From Prevotella sp. UBA7551 (GTDB taxonomy: Bacteria; Bacteroidota; Bacteroidia; Bacteroidales; Bacteroidaceae): a DNA stretch of 18,761 nucleotides. Positions 6,784-15,155 of the stretch are shown here, in pieces. The position numbers were made by a program, and so were the translations under genes. Below the pieces are notes generated by a model that searched no databases, was not told the DNA's origin, and was given only the letters and a program-made list of their open reading frames with translations. Within the stretch, counting starts at the first letter, position 1; each line of letters starts with the position of its first letter. The stretch spans positions 1 to 18,761 of the forward strand of contig DLLX01000050.1 in the NCBI GenBank assembly GCA_002479145.1. Direction: 5' to 3'.

Positions 6784-7797
6784 ATGATTAGAAAGGTAAA
6801 TTACGAAAGTCAGGAACGCCGCGAGGCGCAAGTTCTTGCGGCTCTCAACGCCGAGGGTATCAAGAGCGTAGAGGAGGCCAACGAGATTTGCGAGAAGGCC
6901 GGTGTGGATCCTTATCAGATGTGTGAGGACACACAGCGCATCTGCTTCGAGAACGCCAAGTGGGCTTATGTCTGTGGTGCCGCCATCGCCATCAAGCGTG
7001 GATGCAAGACCGCTGCCGACTGTGCCGAGGCCATTGGCGTGGGCCTGCAGTCCTTCTGCATCCCTGGTTCCGTGGCCGACGACCGCAAGGTGGGTCTGGG
7101 TCATGGTAACCTGGCAGCCCGTCTGCTCCGCGAGGAGACCCAGTGCTTCGCATTCATCGCTGGACACGAGTCGTTTGCAGCAGCCGAGGGTGCCATCAGA
7201 ATTGCCGAGATGGCCAACAAGGTGCGCAAGCATCCGCTTCGCGTCATCCTCAACGGACTGGGCAAAGATGCCGCTATGATCATCAGCCGCGTAAACGGTT
7301 TCACATACGTCAAGACCGATTTCGACTACTATACGGGCGAATTGAAGGTCGTTGACCGCATCGCTTACTCCAACGGACCGCGTGCCAAGGTGAACTGCTA
7401 CGGCGCAAACGACGTGCGCGAGGGTGTGGCCATCAACTGGCATGAGGACGTGGATGTCTCCATCACGGGCAACTCCACCAACCCGACCCGCTTCCAGCAC
7501 CCTGTGGCAGGTACTTATAAGAAGGAGCGTCTGGCTGCCGGAAAGCCTTACTTCTCAGTGGCTTCTGGTGGCGGTACGGGCCGCACACTCCACCCGGACA
7601 ACATGGCTGCCGGCCCCGCTTCTTATGGCATGACCGATACCATGGGACGTATGCACTCCGACGCTCAGTTTGCCGGCTCTTCCTCTGTGCCTGCACATGT
7701 GGAGATGATGGGCTTTCTGGGCATGGGCAACAACCCGATGGTGGGTGCAACCGTGGCTATTGCCGTGGCTGTTGACCTTGCCATCAACAAAAAGTAA
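6784..7797 (+). CDS. GGGtGRT-family protein, cysteine-rich, unknown function
   Basis: The 337-residue soluble protein carries the signature SVASGGGTGRTLHPDN (motif GGGTGRT at 262-268) that names the GGGtGRT family of unknown function. It has nine cysteines (36, 47, 54, 64, 74, 80, 92, 121, 205), eight of them in the first 121 residues; this suggests metal or Fe-S binding, though they do not form a ferredoxin CxxCxxC pattern. Other conserved-looking stretches are SVADDRKVGLGHGNLAARLL (from 96) and HSDAQFAGSSSVPAHVEMMG (from 291). The glycine-rich GGGTGRT loop could bind a phosphate or nucleotide, but this is a guess. It is the second gene of a two-gene operon with the NifU-like protein, has the strongest ribosome site of the window, and is followed by a strong terminator. 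The family name is secure; the function is open. Confidence 0.9.
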   Translation: MIRKVNYESQERREAQVLAALNAEGIKSVEEANEICEKAGVDPYQMCEDTQRICFENAKWAYVCGAAIAIKRGCKTAADCAEAIGVGLQSFCIPGSVADDRKVGLGHGNLAARLLREETQCFAFIAGHESFAAAEGAIRIAEMANKVRKHPLRVILNGLGKDAAMIISRVNGFTYVKTDFDYYTGELKVVDRIAYSNGPRAKVNCYGANDVREGVAINWHEDVDVSITGNSTNPTRFQHPVAGTYKKERLAAGKPYFSVASGGGTGRTLHPDNMAAGPASYGMTDTMGRMHSDAQFAGSSSVPAHVEMMGFLGMGNNPMVGATVAIAVAVDLAINKK

Positions 7798-7829
7798 AGG
7801 CTTGTAATAAAAGCATTTGCGCCATATAC

Positions 7830-7868
7830 ATCCTCCACGATCATGAATGTGATTGTGGAGGATTTTTT
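7830..7868 (+). terminator. Strong Rho-independent terminator of the Fe-S operon
   Basis: ATCCTCCACGATCA (7830-7843) pairs with TGATTGTGGAGGAT (7850-7863) in a 14-bp stem with one G-T pair and a 6-base loop, followed at once by a run of six T (7863-7868). It lies 33 bases after the GGGtGRT stop codon. Confidence 0.92.
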
Positions 7869-8184
7869 ATATCGGCCGGCTTGTTGCCGTAGGAAAAGAG
7901 CACAACGCCTTCCACTGGATAAGGATGACGTTCTAAAACCGAAAACGTTGATGAGATCAAAATCAACTATGAAATATAAAGACGCCTGACAGCCTTACAA
8001 GAAACGGGCTTATACTCAACATCAACTTCAATGAAACCGTTTCTTCAAAACGTGCCAACCACAGCGTTTTTGTTTTCATCTCCCACTACTTATTTTCTTC
8101 ACTAAACAACCTTAAAAAAGATGTCCGTTTCCCTATTTTACATAATTAACAGCTTGAAAGTACGCTTGTTTGGATAATTCTGCT
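7869..8184. other. Intergenic stretch before the envelope cluster
   Basis: I see no supportable gene, RNA gene or mobile element here. The only structures are weak, such as AAAACG/CGTTTT arms near 8047-8071 and GTTGAT/ATCAAC near 7947-7967, which are too short to interpret. Confidence 0.45.
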
Positions 8185-8192
8185 TAAATTTG
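8185..8192 (+). promoter_or_regulatory. Probable -7 box of the DUF6242-to-murI cluster
   Basis: TAAATTTG fits TAnnTTTG. TTTG at 8169-8172 is only 12 bases upstream, so the -33 element is not at standard spacing. The implied leader of about 90 bases contains an AscI-like GGCGCGCC palindrome (8219-8226) and no ribosome site near the ATG at 8292. Confidence 0.4.
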
Positions 8193-8291
8193 CAGACAAA
8201 ACGTCCACCGAAAGGGTAGGCGCGCCGTTTTCACTGCACCCCGTTAACAGCCTCTGCAGCGGGAACGCACAAACAGAACAACATCTCAAGA

Positions 8292-9707
8292 ATGAAAATA
8301 CGCAAGATTTGGCCGCTCATGGTCATCCTTTCCGCCGCCATAACGCTCAGCTCATGCCTTGGCGACGACGAAGAGCAGACCGACAACACCTATTCTTATT
8401 ATAATGACGCGGGCATCATCTCCTTCTCCATCGGCACACTGAAGCAGTATCGCGACACTGTGGCGCAGGACGGTAGCGACTCCACCTACTATGTAAACAT
8501 TGTTGGAAGCTCTTTCCCATTCGTCATAGACCATGTGAGAGGGAAGATTTACAACCCCGACTCGCTGCCCTTCCGTACGGATGTGAGCCGCGTAACCGTG
8601 ACACTCACGACACACAACTCCGCCCTGGTATATATCATGCGCCTGCCGTCTGACACCGTCAACTCCACCAACAAAGACAGCTTGGTGCGCTATAACTCCA
8701 GCGACTCGCTCGATATGCGCCAACCACGCGTGTTCCGCTGCCTGTCGAACGATGGTTCGGGATGGAGAAAATATAACGTTACGGTGAATGTCCACCAACA
8801 GAGTGGGGAGAATTTCCACTGGAACAGAATGGAAGACCAGCCCTTGTTGCGCTCCCTGACAGCGATGAAAGCCGTCAGTTTGGGTGACAGCCTCTACATT
8901 TTCGGCAGCGTAGGAGACCAAGGTGTCATATTGGGAGGAAGCCGCAAAGACGGCAACTTACAGATGCTCACACCCAACATCAACACCCCCATTGCGGGAG
9001 ACGCGTATAAAGGCGTGGTGACGATGGGGCAAAAGATGTACTTTGTCAATAATGGCTTCGTGCTCGCCACACGAGACGGCATACATTATGAACAAATAGG
9101 AAATGGCAACAATGGACTTGTGCGGCTCATTGCCGCCAGCCGTAAGGAACTCTTCGCACTCAACAGGGCAGGGAGCATCCTCAGCTCGCGTGACGGGGGA
9201 GCTTCTTGGAAAGAGACAACAATTGGCGACGACAAGCAACTGATGCCCAACGACGTGGCGGGCTACACCTGCCAGGCCGTCCGCACCAACGATGACGTTG
9301 ACCGTGTGCTGATTGTAGGCAATGTGACGGGAAGAAAATACGCCACCGCGTGGTCGAAAATCTCAGACTACAACGATGCGAGCATAGATTATCCATGGTC
9401 GTTCGTGGATGTGGCCGATGATAATCGCTACGCCCTCCCTGCCTACCATCACCTGACAGTGACTGCTTACAACGATGGTGCATTGGCCTTCGGAACTGAC
9501 GACACCGGCAAGTTCTCATCTCTGCTGTACAGCAAAGACGGTGGAATCACATGGAAGACGGACGGGACGTTACCCATACCGACAGAATTTCAGGCCACTG
9601 CGACAGCCTTTACAGGAGTGGCAGACGGCGACAACTATATCTGGCTGCTCAACAGCGAAGGCCAGCTGTGGCGCGGGAGGCTCGACCGACTGGGCTGGAA
9701 GAGGTAG
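8292..9707 (+). CDS. DUF6242-like surface lipoprotein with Asp-box propeller
   Basis: The 471-residue protein begins with a lipoprotein signal ending LSSC, with the lipidated Cys at 22. The mature start CLGDDEE is an acidic run like the Bacteroidetes lipoprotein export signal, so the protein is probably on the outer face of the outer membrane. Residues 40-170 form a beta-rich N-terminal domain. From about 175 on the chain resembles a beta-propeller, with two clear Asp-boxes: SRDGGASW (299-306) and SKDGGITW (414-421). This layout recalls the DUF6242 lipoproteins of Bacteroidales; I make the match from memory. No sialidase active-site arginine triad or other catalytic set is evident, so a binding or scaffold role is likelier than an enzyme. 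It is the first gene of the envelope cluster, 51 bases before the barrel gene. Confidence 0.8.
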   Translation: MKIRKIWPLMVILSAAITLSSCLGDDEEQTDNTYSYYNDAGIISFSIGTLKQYRDTVAQDGSDSTYYVNIVGSSFPFVIDHVRGKIYNPDSLPFRTDVSRVTVTLTTHNSALVYIMRLPSDTVNSTNKDSLVRYNSSDSLDMRQPRVFRCLSNDGSGWRKYNVTVNVHQQSGENFHWNRMEDQPLLRSLTAMKAVSLGDSLYIFGSVGDQGVILGGSRKDGNLQMLTPNINTPIAGDAYKGVVTMGQKMYFVNNGFVLATRDGIHYEQIGNGNNGLVRLIAASRKELFALNRAGSILSSRDGGASWKETTIGDDKQLMPNDVAGYTCQAVRTNDDVDRVLIVGNVTGRKYATAWSKISDYNDASIDYPWSFVDVADDNRYALPAYHHLTVTAYNDGALAFGTDDTGKFSSLLYSKDGGITWKTDGTLPIPTEFQATATAFTGVADGDNYIWLLNSEGQLWRGRLDRLGWKR

Positions 9708-9758
9708 AGGCAAGGAAATGGTCCAGCCCATCCAGCTCGCAACACACAAGGACACGGA

Positions 9759-10460
9759 ATGAGGAATACACTGCTCTACATCATGCTCCTGCTCCTTCCC
9801 TCCACAGCACTGAGGGCGCAAGACGAGGACATCTACCTCATGGAGATAGGTGTAGGGGGTGGATTGATGGGCTATCTTGGCGACTTCAACGGTTCGCTTA
9901 CGAAAGATTTGCAGCCAATGGCCTCCGTGTTGTGGCGTTACAACCTGTCTCCATACATGGGCTTGAAAGCGAACGCAAGCTACGGAAAGCTCAAAGGCTC
10001 TTCGGCAGACGTAAAAACATACTACCCAACGATGGCAGGAAAGACTCCCTACGAGTTCAACAACATGCTCGTTGACGTGGGTGTCGCCTACGAATACAAC
10101 TTCTGGCCCTATGGAACAGGACGAGACTATCGGGGCGCACAGCGCCTCACACCGTTCATATTCGCTGGATTGGGCGCTACTTACGCCAGCCTGGGCGACA
10201 ATGCGGATAAAGGTAGTGTCCTCTCCGCCAATGTGCCGCTGGGCATCGGCGTCAAATACAAGGCGGGAAAGAGACTCAATATAGGGTTGGAATGGGCTAT
10301 ACACTTCTCGCTGAGCGATGAGCTTGACGGAAAGAAAGACCCTTATGACATCCAAAGCACTGGGGCCTTCAAGAACACCGAGTGCTACTCCACGCTACAA
10401 TTTACCATTACTTATAGTTTCAAGGCAAAGTGCAGAACTTGCCACAACGAAGATGAATAA
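9759..10460 (+). CDS. DUF6089-like outer-membrane beta-barrel protein
   Basis: The 233-residue protein has a signal peptide (1-20, cleavage after LRA before Gln). Its alternating hydrophobic/aromatic strands are typical of a small outer-membrane barrel: EIGVGGGLMGYLGDFNG, then LGLKANASYG-type strands, LTPFIFAGLGATYASLG, NVPLGIGVKYKAGKRLNIGLEWAIHFSLSDELD, and a C-terminal LQFTITYSF. GVGGGLMGYLGDFN near residue 32 is characteristic of the DUF6089 group that precedes uppS and bamA in Bacteroidales. The last nine residues (CRTCHNEDE) extend past the terminal strand and contain a CxxCH sequence, probably by chance since no c-type cytochrome features accompany it. The stop codon overlaps the uppS start by 8 bases, so the two are translationally coupled. 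The function is unknown; position suggests a part in envelope assembly. Confidence 0.82.
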   Translation: MRNTLLYIMLLLLPSTALRAQDEDIYLMEIGVGGGLMGYLGDFNGSLTKDLQPMASVLWRYNLSPYMGLKANASYGKLKGSSADVKTYYPTMAGKTPYEFNNMLVDVGVAYEYNFWPYGTGRDYRGAQRLTPFIFAGLGATYASLGDNADKGSVLSANVPLGIGVKYKAGKRLNIGLEWAIHFSLSDELDGKKDPYDIQSTGAFKNTECYSTLQFTITYSFKAKCRTCHNEDE

Positions 10461-11229
10461 CACGGAAACGCCATACAAGCTCGACATGAAGCGCATCCCA
10501 GAGCACATTGCCATCATCATGGACGGCAACGGAAGATGGGCAACCGAGCACGGAAAGGAACGGTCCTACGGTCACCAGATGGGCGTTGAGACGGTAAAGA
10601 GAATCACTTCAGAGTGTGCACGCTTAGGAGTGAAGTACCTGACGCTCTACACTTTCTCAACAGAAAACTGGAACAGGCCGGCCAATGAGGTGGCCGCGCT
10701 GATGGGGCTGGTGCTTACGTCGCTCGAAGACGAAATCTTCATGAAGAATAACACGCGCTTCCGTTTCATCGGCGATGTGGAGAGACTGCCCAAAGAAGTA
10801 CAAGCGAAGCTCCGTGAGACCGAGGAACACACCAAGCACAACACCTCCATGACGATGGTAGTGGCACTGAGCTACTCTGCACGCTGGGAAATTACGAAAG
10901 CTGTCAAGGACATTGTCAAAGAAAGGTGTAACCTGCTTGGTAACAACCAGCACCCAGAAGTGGAGGACATCGATGAGAAATTCATAGCCAGGCATCTCGA
11001 AACCCGCTTCATGCCCGACCCCGACCTGCTCATTCGGACAGGAGGAGAGCTGCGCGTGAGCAACTTTCTGCTATGGCAGATAGCCTATTCGGAGTTGTAC
11101 TTCTGCAACACATACTGGCCTGATTTCGACGAGGAAGACCTCCACAAGGCCATCGCCTGTTTCCAAGGCCGACAAAGAAGATTCGGAAAAACGGAAAAAC
11201 AAATTGAGAACGAAAACAAAGAAGGATGA
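10453..11229 (+). CDS. uppS: Isoprenyl transferase (undecaprenyl diphosphate synthase)
   Basis: This cytoplasmic cis-prenyltransferase adds isopentenyl diphosphate units to farnesyl diphosphate to build the C55 lipid carrier for peptidoglycan and surface glycans. From the ATG at 10453 the protein has 258 residues, the usual length. Signatures are HIAIIMDGNGRWA (18-30, catalytic Asp24), the YGHQMG substrate loop (39-44), LYTFSTENWNRP (65-76), and DLLIRTGGELRVSNFLLWQIAYSEL (191-215) with the diphosphate-binding Arg195 and Arg201 and Glu214. The longer frame from 10318 is rejected because its first 45 codons lie inside the preceding barrel gene and resemble no UppS N-terminus. The start overlaps the upstream stop by 8 bases, and the stop overlaps the bamA start (ATGA, 11226-11229). 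Confidence 0.96.
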   Translation: MNNTETPYKLDMKRIPEHIAIIMDGNGRWATEHGKERSYGHQMGVETVKRITSECARLGVKYLTLYTFSTENWNRPANEVAALMGLVLTSLEDEIFMKNNTRFRFIGDVERLPKEVQAKLRETEEHTKHNTSMTMVVALSYSARWEITKAVKDIVKERCNLLGNNQHPEVEDIDEKFIARHLETRFMPDPDLLIRTGGELRVSNFLLWQIAYSELYFCNTYWPDFDEEDLHKAIACFQGRQRRFGKTEKQIENENKEG

Positions 11230-13880
11230 ACATAGATAAGGTATGGCTGCTGGCAGGATTCCTGACCGTGGGAGCGGTAGGGAGTATGCACGCGCAAGAG
11301 AAAATTGTCAACCCGACCATCAGCTATGCGGGCGTGCCAGGAAACTACCGTCTGGCCGGACTGCAGGTGTCAGGAGTGGAGGGGTATGAGGACTATGTGC
11401 TCACCAATATCTCTGGCCTCCAGGTGGGACAGGAGATAGAAGTGCCGGGAAACGCCATCACGGATGCCGTAAAACGGTACTGGAAGCACGGACTTTTCTC
11501 CGACGTTTCCATTGCTGCCGATTCCATTGTCGGCAACAATATCTATTTGCACATCTATCTCAAGACACGGCCTCGCGTTTCCACCATCAACTACAGCGGT
11601 ATCAAGAAAAGCGAGCAAACAGACCTTGAGAACTCTCTCGGTTTGCTCAAGGGCGGTCAAATCACACCCAACATGATTGACCGCGCAAAGTTTATTGCCA
11701 AAAACTATTTCGACAACAAGGGCTACAAGAACGCCGAAATCAACATCAGGCAACGCGAGGACGTGACCAACAAGAACCATGTCATCCTGGATATTGATAT
11801 AGACAAGCACGAAAAGCTAAAGGTACGCACCATCTATATCCACGGCAACAAGCAGCTCTCCAGCAGCAAAATCAAGGGTGGACTCTTCCGAAAGGGCGCC
11901 TTCGCCAAGATACACGAGGCGGGAAAGCTCGGGTCTTTCCTCAAAGCGAAGAAGTTTACGCCCGAAAGATGGGCGGAGGACAAGAAGAACCTCATCGCAA
12001 AATACAACGAGCTGGGCTTCCGCGACGCACGAATCATACGCGACAGCGTGTGGAATGTGGACGCAAAGCACGTCAATGTGTATGTAGAGGTAGAGGAAGG
12101 TATCAAGTATTATATAAGGAATATCTACTGGGTGGGCAACACTGTCTACTCCACCGACTACCTTTCAGCATTGCTGGGCATGCACAAAGGCGATGTTTAC
12201 AACCAGAAATACCTCCAGAAAAGGCTCACAGAGGACGACGATGCCGTGGGCAACGCCTATTGGAACAACGGCTATATCTTTTATAATCTTGAACCGGCAG
12301 AGGTGAATGTCGTGGGAGACAGCATCGATTTAGAGATGCGTATCTTCGAAGGACAGCAGGCGCGAATCAACCGTGTACGCATCAATGGCAACGACAGGCT
12401 CTATGAAAACGTCATCCGAAGGGAGCTGCGCACCAAGCCAGGAGACCTCTTCTCCCGCGAGGCATTACAGCGTTCAGGACGTGAAATCGCCTCAATGGGA
12501 CACTTTGACCCAGAGTCGGTCAACCCCGTTCCACATCCTAACTATGAGAATGGGACGGTCGATATCGACTGGAACCTAAAGCAGAAGTCTAACGACCAGG
12601 TGGAGTTGTCGTTCGGATGGGGGCAAACAGGTGTCATCGGACGTGTGGGTTTGAAGTTTACTAACTTCTCCATGGCCAACCTATTCCGCCGCAACAAGGA
12701 GCATAAGGGGCTGCTGCCCGTGGGAGACGGCGAGGTTTTGCAACTCTCTGCACAGACCAACGCATCCTACTATCAGAGCTACTCGGCGCAGTACTCGACC
12801 AACTGGTTCGGAGGACGCCGCCCAATTCAGTTTAGCGTTGGTGCATTCTACAGCAAGCAGACCGACGTGTCGAGCAATTATTACAACAGCTCCAGCATGT
12901 ACAACTATTACAATTACATGTATGGGTACGGCAATTACAACTACAATAATTACGAGAATTACTACGATCCCGACAAGTTCATCAAGCTTTATGGTGTGAA
13001 CATCGGTTGGGGTAAGCGGCTTCGCTGGCCTGACGACTACTTCACGCTCTCGCTCCAGCTGGCCTATCAACGCTACGACTTGAGGAACTGGCGCTATTTC
13101 ATCATGTCCAATGGTGTGGCCAACAACCTCAACTTCAACGTGTCGGTCAACCGTGTTTCCACCGACAACCAGCTCTATCCACGCCGGGGATCGGAGTTCA
13201 GCCTCTCCCTAACGGTGACACCGCCTTGGTCTAAGTGGGATGGAAAGGATTACGAACACCTCGCTACCAACTCCCAGTCAGCCACATACCAGCAGGAACA
13301 GCAGGAGAAGTACAACTGGGTGGAGTACTACAAGTGGAAGTTCAAAGCCCGTACCTTCACCGCACTGACCAACTCTACCAAGAGTCTTGTGCTCATGACG
13401 CGTGTCGAGCTGGGCTTGCTCGGTTCCTACAACCGCTACAAGCAGTCACCATTCGAGACGTTCTACGTTGGTGGCGACGGCATGAGCGGTTACTCGACGG
13501 GCTATGCAGAGGAGACCATCGGTCTCCGTGGCTACGAAAACGGATCCATCTCCAACAACGCACAGGCGCAAATCAACTTCACAGGGTACAATGCCTATGC
13601 CTATGACCGCTTCTCATTGGAGCTTCGCTACCCGTTCCTTCTCGGCAACACCACCATCTATGGACTCGGATTCATCGAGGCGGGCAACGCATGGGCGCAA
13701 ACCAAGGACTTCAACCCGTTCGACATGAAGCGTTCTGCAGGTATCGGTGTGCGCATCTACCTCCCAATGGTAGGCTTGATGGGACTCGACTGGGCCTACG
13801 GTTTCGACAAGGTGTACAACAATGGCGCTTACGAAAAGGGTGGAAGCCGGTTCCACTTTATCCTTGGACAGGAGTTCTAA
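11226..13880 (+). CDS. bamA: Outer-membrane protein assembly factor BamA
   Basis: BamA folds and inserts beta-barrel proteins into the outer membrane. The 884-residue protein has a signal peptide (1-23, cleavage before QEK), five POTRA-like modules (about 40-460; e.g. VSTINYSGIKKSEQTDLENSLGL and RINRVRINGNDRLYENVIRRELRTKPGDLFS), and a C-terminal 16-strand barrel (about 470-884). The conserved loop-6 motif appears as IGLRGYENG (LRGY at 767-770, equivalent to VRGF), and the chain ends in the beta-signal RFHFILGQEF with a terminal Phe. Bacteroidetes BamA proteins are longer than the roughly 810 residues of E. coli. Part of the excess is a Tyr/Asn-rich stretch at 549-580, probably an extracellular loop. 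The start overlaps the uppS stop by 4 bases, and skp genes follow, as in many genomes. Confidence 0.96.
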   Translation: MNIDKVWLLAGFLTVGAVGSMHAQEKIVNPTISYAGVPGNYRLAGLQVSGVEGYEDYVLTNISGLQVGQEIEVPGNAITDAVKRYWKHGLFSDVSIAADSIVGNNIYLHIYLKTRPRVSTINYSGIKKSEQTDLENSLGLLKGGQITPNMIDRAKFIAKNYFDNKGYKNAEINIRQREDVTNKNHVILDIDIDKHEKLKVRTIYIHGNKQLSSSKIKGGLFRKGAFAKIHEAGKLGSFLKAKKFTPERWAEDKKNLIAKYNELGFRDARIIRDSVWNVDAKHVNVYVEVEEGIKYYIRNIYWVGNTVYSTDYLSALLGMHKGDVYNQKYLQKRLTEDDDAVGNAYWNNGYIFYNLEPAEVNVVGDSIDLEMRIFEGQQARINRVRINGNDRLYENVIRRELRTKPGDLFSREALQRSGREIASMGHFDPESVNPVPHPNYENGTVDIDWNLKQKSNDQVELSFGWGQTGVIGRVGLKFTNFSMANLFRRNKEHKGLLPVGDGEVLQLSAQTNASYYQSYSAQYSTNWFGGRRPIQFSVGAFYSKQTDVSSNYYNSSSMYNYYNYMYGYGNYNYNNYENYYDPDKFIKLYGVNIGWGKRLRWPDDYFTLSLQLAYQRYDLRNWRYFIMSNGVANNLNFNVSVNRVSTDNQLYPRRGSEFSLSLTVTPPWSKWDGKDYEHLATNSQSATYQQEQQEKYNWVEYYKWKFKARTFTALTNSTKSLVLMTRVELGLLGSYNRYKQSPFETFYVGGDGMSGYSTGYAEETIGLRGYENGSISNNAQAQINFTGYNAYAYDRFSLELRYPFLLGNTTIYGLGFIEAGNAWAQTKDFNPFDMKRSAGIGVRIYLPMVGLMGLDWAYGFDKVYNNGAYEKGGSRFHFILGQEF
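12870..12965 (+). repeat. Tyr/Asn-rich low-complexity insert inside bamA
   Basis: This segment encodes BamA residues 549-580; 13 of 32 residues are Tyr and 9 are Asn, using AAT/AAC and TAC/TAT codons in an irregular tandem pattern. It falls between two barrel strands, so it most likely forms a surface loop. The underlying DNA repeats could allow length variation by slippage. Confidence 0.7.
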
Positions 13881-13945
13881 GCATAGCCTGACCGCACACT
13901 TGTGGGGAGAACAAAAACGGAAAGAACAGATAAAGCAGCAAAAAA

Positions 13946-14500
13946 ATGAAGAAGATAATCAACAAGGTGCTGAGCAAAAAGGTCTGGATGGCTCTTGGGT
14001 TTGCCCTCTTTACCCTCCTTCCAGCGAGGACAATGGCTCAGAAGTTTGCCCTTATCGACATGGAATATGTGCTCAAGAACGTGCCCGCCTATGAGCGAGC
14101 CAACGAGCAGCTCAACCAAGTGAGCAAGAAATGGCAGGCGGAAGTGGAGGCTTTGAACACGGAAGCTGGCACTATGTACAAGAATTACCAGAACGAAGTG
14201 GTCTTCCTTTCTGAGGAACAAAAGAAAAAACGTCAGGAGGAAATCATGAACAAGGAGAAGCAGGCCTCCGAACTGAAGCGGAAATACTTCGGGCCTGAGG
14301 GTGAGCTTTTCAAGAAACGCACCTCGCTGATGACCCCTATTCAAGAAGAAATCTACAATGCGGTGAAGGACATTGCGGACCAACGCGGCTATTCGCTGGT
14401 CATAGACCGCTCCAGCGAGAGTGCGGGCATCATCTATGGCTCACCGAAAATAGACATCAGCAACGAAGTTCTGCAGAAGCTGGGGTACGGTCAGGATTGA
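13946..14500 (+). CDS. Skp/OmpH-family periplasmic chaperone, copy 1
   Basis: This 184-residue periplasmic chaperone would hold unfolded outer-membrane proteins on the way to BamA. It has a long signal peptide (1-31, cleavage after TMA before QKF) and the Skp pattern: KFALIDMEYVLKNVPAYERANEQLNQ (from about 33), a long charged helical hairpin (60-125), then AVKDIADQRGYSLVIDRSSES, the typical C-terminal strand. It lies 65 bases after bamA with no terminator between, hence the same transcript. The sequence ends GYGQD, with a short tail after the last helix. It is the first of three paralogues. Confidence 0.9.
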   Translation: MKKIINKVLSKKVWMALGFALFTLLPARTMAQKFALIDMEYVLKNVPAYERANEQLNQVSKKWQAEVEALNTEAGTMYKNYQNEVVFLSEEQKKKRQEEIMNKEKQASELKRKYFGPEGELFKKRTSLMTPIQEEIYNAVKDIADQRGYSLVIDRSSESAGIIYGSPKIDISNEVLQKLGYGQD

Positions 14501-14548
14501 GAAAAGAATAATACAAATAACAATAATATCATTAATTAAAAAGGAAAA

Positions 14549-15052
14549 ATGAAAAAGTTACTGATTGCATTGATGCTATGTGCACCAATGACGATGTTTG
14601 CACAAAAGTTTGGTCATATTGACTCTCAGGCGCTTCTGGCATCCCTTCCCGAGGCTGTAGCCGTACAAAACGAGTTGCAGGCCAAGGGCAACGAGTATCA
14701 GAAGCAGTTGGAAGACATGCAGAAAGAGCTTCAGACAAAAGCAGAGGCATACGACAAGGCCAAAGCTACCATGCCTAAGGCCAAGCAAGAGGAGACCGAG
14801 CGCGAACTGAACGACATGTATCAGAAGATTCAGCAGACCGCCCAGGACAACCAGAAGGCCTTCAGCGATGAGCAGCAGCGCAAGCTCGGCCCCATCATCG
14901 ACAAGGTTCGCACCGCTATCGCATCCGTTGCCAAGGCTGGCGGCTATGTCTATATCATGGAGAAGGAGAACGCACAGCCCATCTACATCAACGATACGAT
15001 CAGCAAGGACATCACCGTAGAGGTGAAAGCCGAACTGGCCAAGATGAAGTAA
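14549..15052 (+). CDS. Skp/OmpH-family periplasmic chaperone, copy 2
   Basis: The 167-residue protein has signal peptide 1-18 (cleavage after MFA before QKF). The N-terminal strand KFGHIDSQALLASLPEAVAVQNELQ is followed by a coiled-coil arm rich in Lys, Glu and Gln (45-115) and by AIASVAKAGGYVYIMEKENAQPIYIND, as in Skp. A modest ribosome site (AAGGAAAA) precedes the ATG. It starts 48 bases after copy 1 in an AT-rich gap without a hairpin, so the two are co-transcribed. The mature proteins share the fold but are clearly diverged in sequence. Confidence 0.92.
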   Translation: MKKLLIALMLCAPMTMFAQKFGHIDSQALLASLPEAVAVQNELQAKGNEYQKQLEDMQKELQTKAEAYDKAKATMPKAKQEETERELNDMYQKIQQTAQDNQKAFSDEQQRKLGPIIDKVRTAIASVAKAGGYVYIMEKENAQPIYINDTISKDITVEVKAELAKMK

Positions 15053-15082
15053 TTGGCTGACAAGCAGCCTATCATACAACAA

Positions 15083-15119
15083 GGGGCAGACGGACACAAA
15101 GTCTGTCTGCCCCTATTTG
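15083..15119 (+). terminator. Hairpin between skp copies 2 and 3
   Basis: GGGGCAGACGGAC (15083-15095) and GTCTGTCTGCCCC (15101-15113) form a 13-bp stem with one G-T pair and a 5-base loop, followed by TATTTGTTTC. The stem is very stable but the T run is broken, so it could end transcription only partly and lower expression of the third skp and murI, or stabilise the upstream mRNA end. Confidence 0.7.
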
Positions 15120-15155
15120 TTTCACACCCACCCCACCAATAAAACAGGAAAGAAC

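Noticed and set aside
6619..7500. 293-codon open frame on the minus strand
   Set aside because: It is antisense to the GGGtGRT gene, whose family motif is unmistakable; the long frame reflects codon bias on the coding strand.
10434..10449. CxxCH at the end of the DUF6089-like protein as a haem c site
   Set aside because: It is a single motif in the last residues of a barrel protein, with no cytochrome domain around it.
10318..10452. Longer N-terminus of UppS
   Set aside because: These codons lie within the preceding barrel gene and do not resemble UppS; the ATG at 10453 gives the normal length and a coupled overlap.
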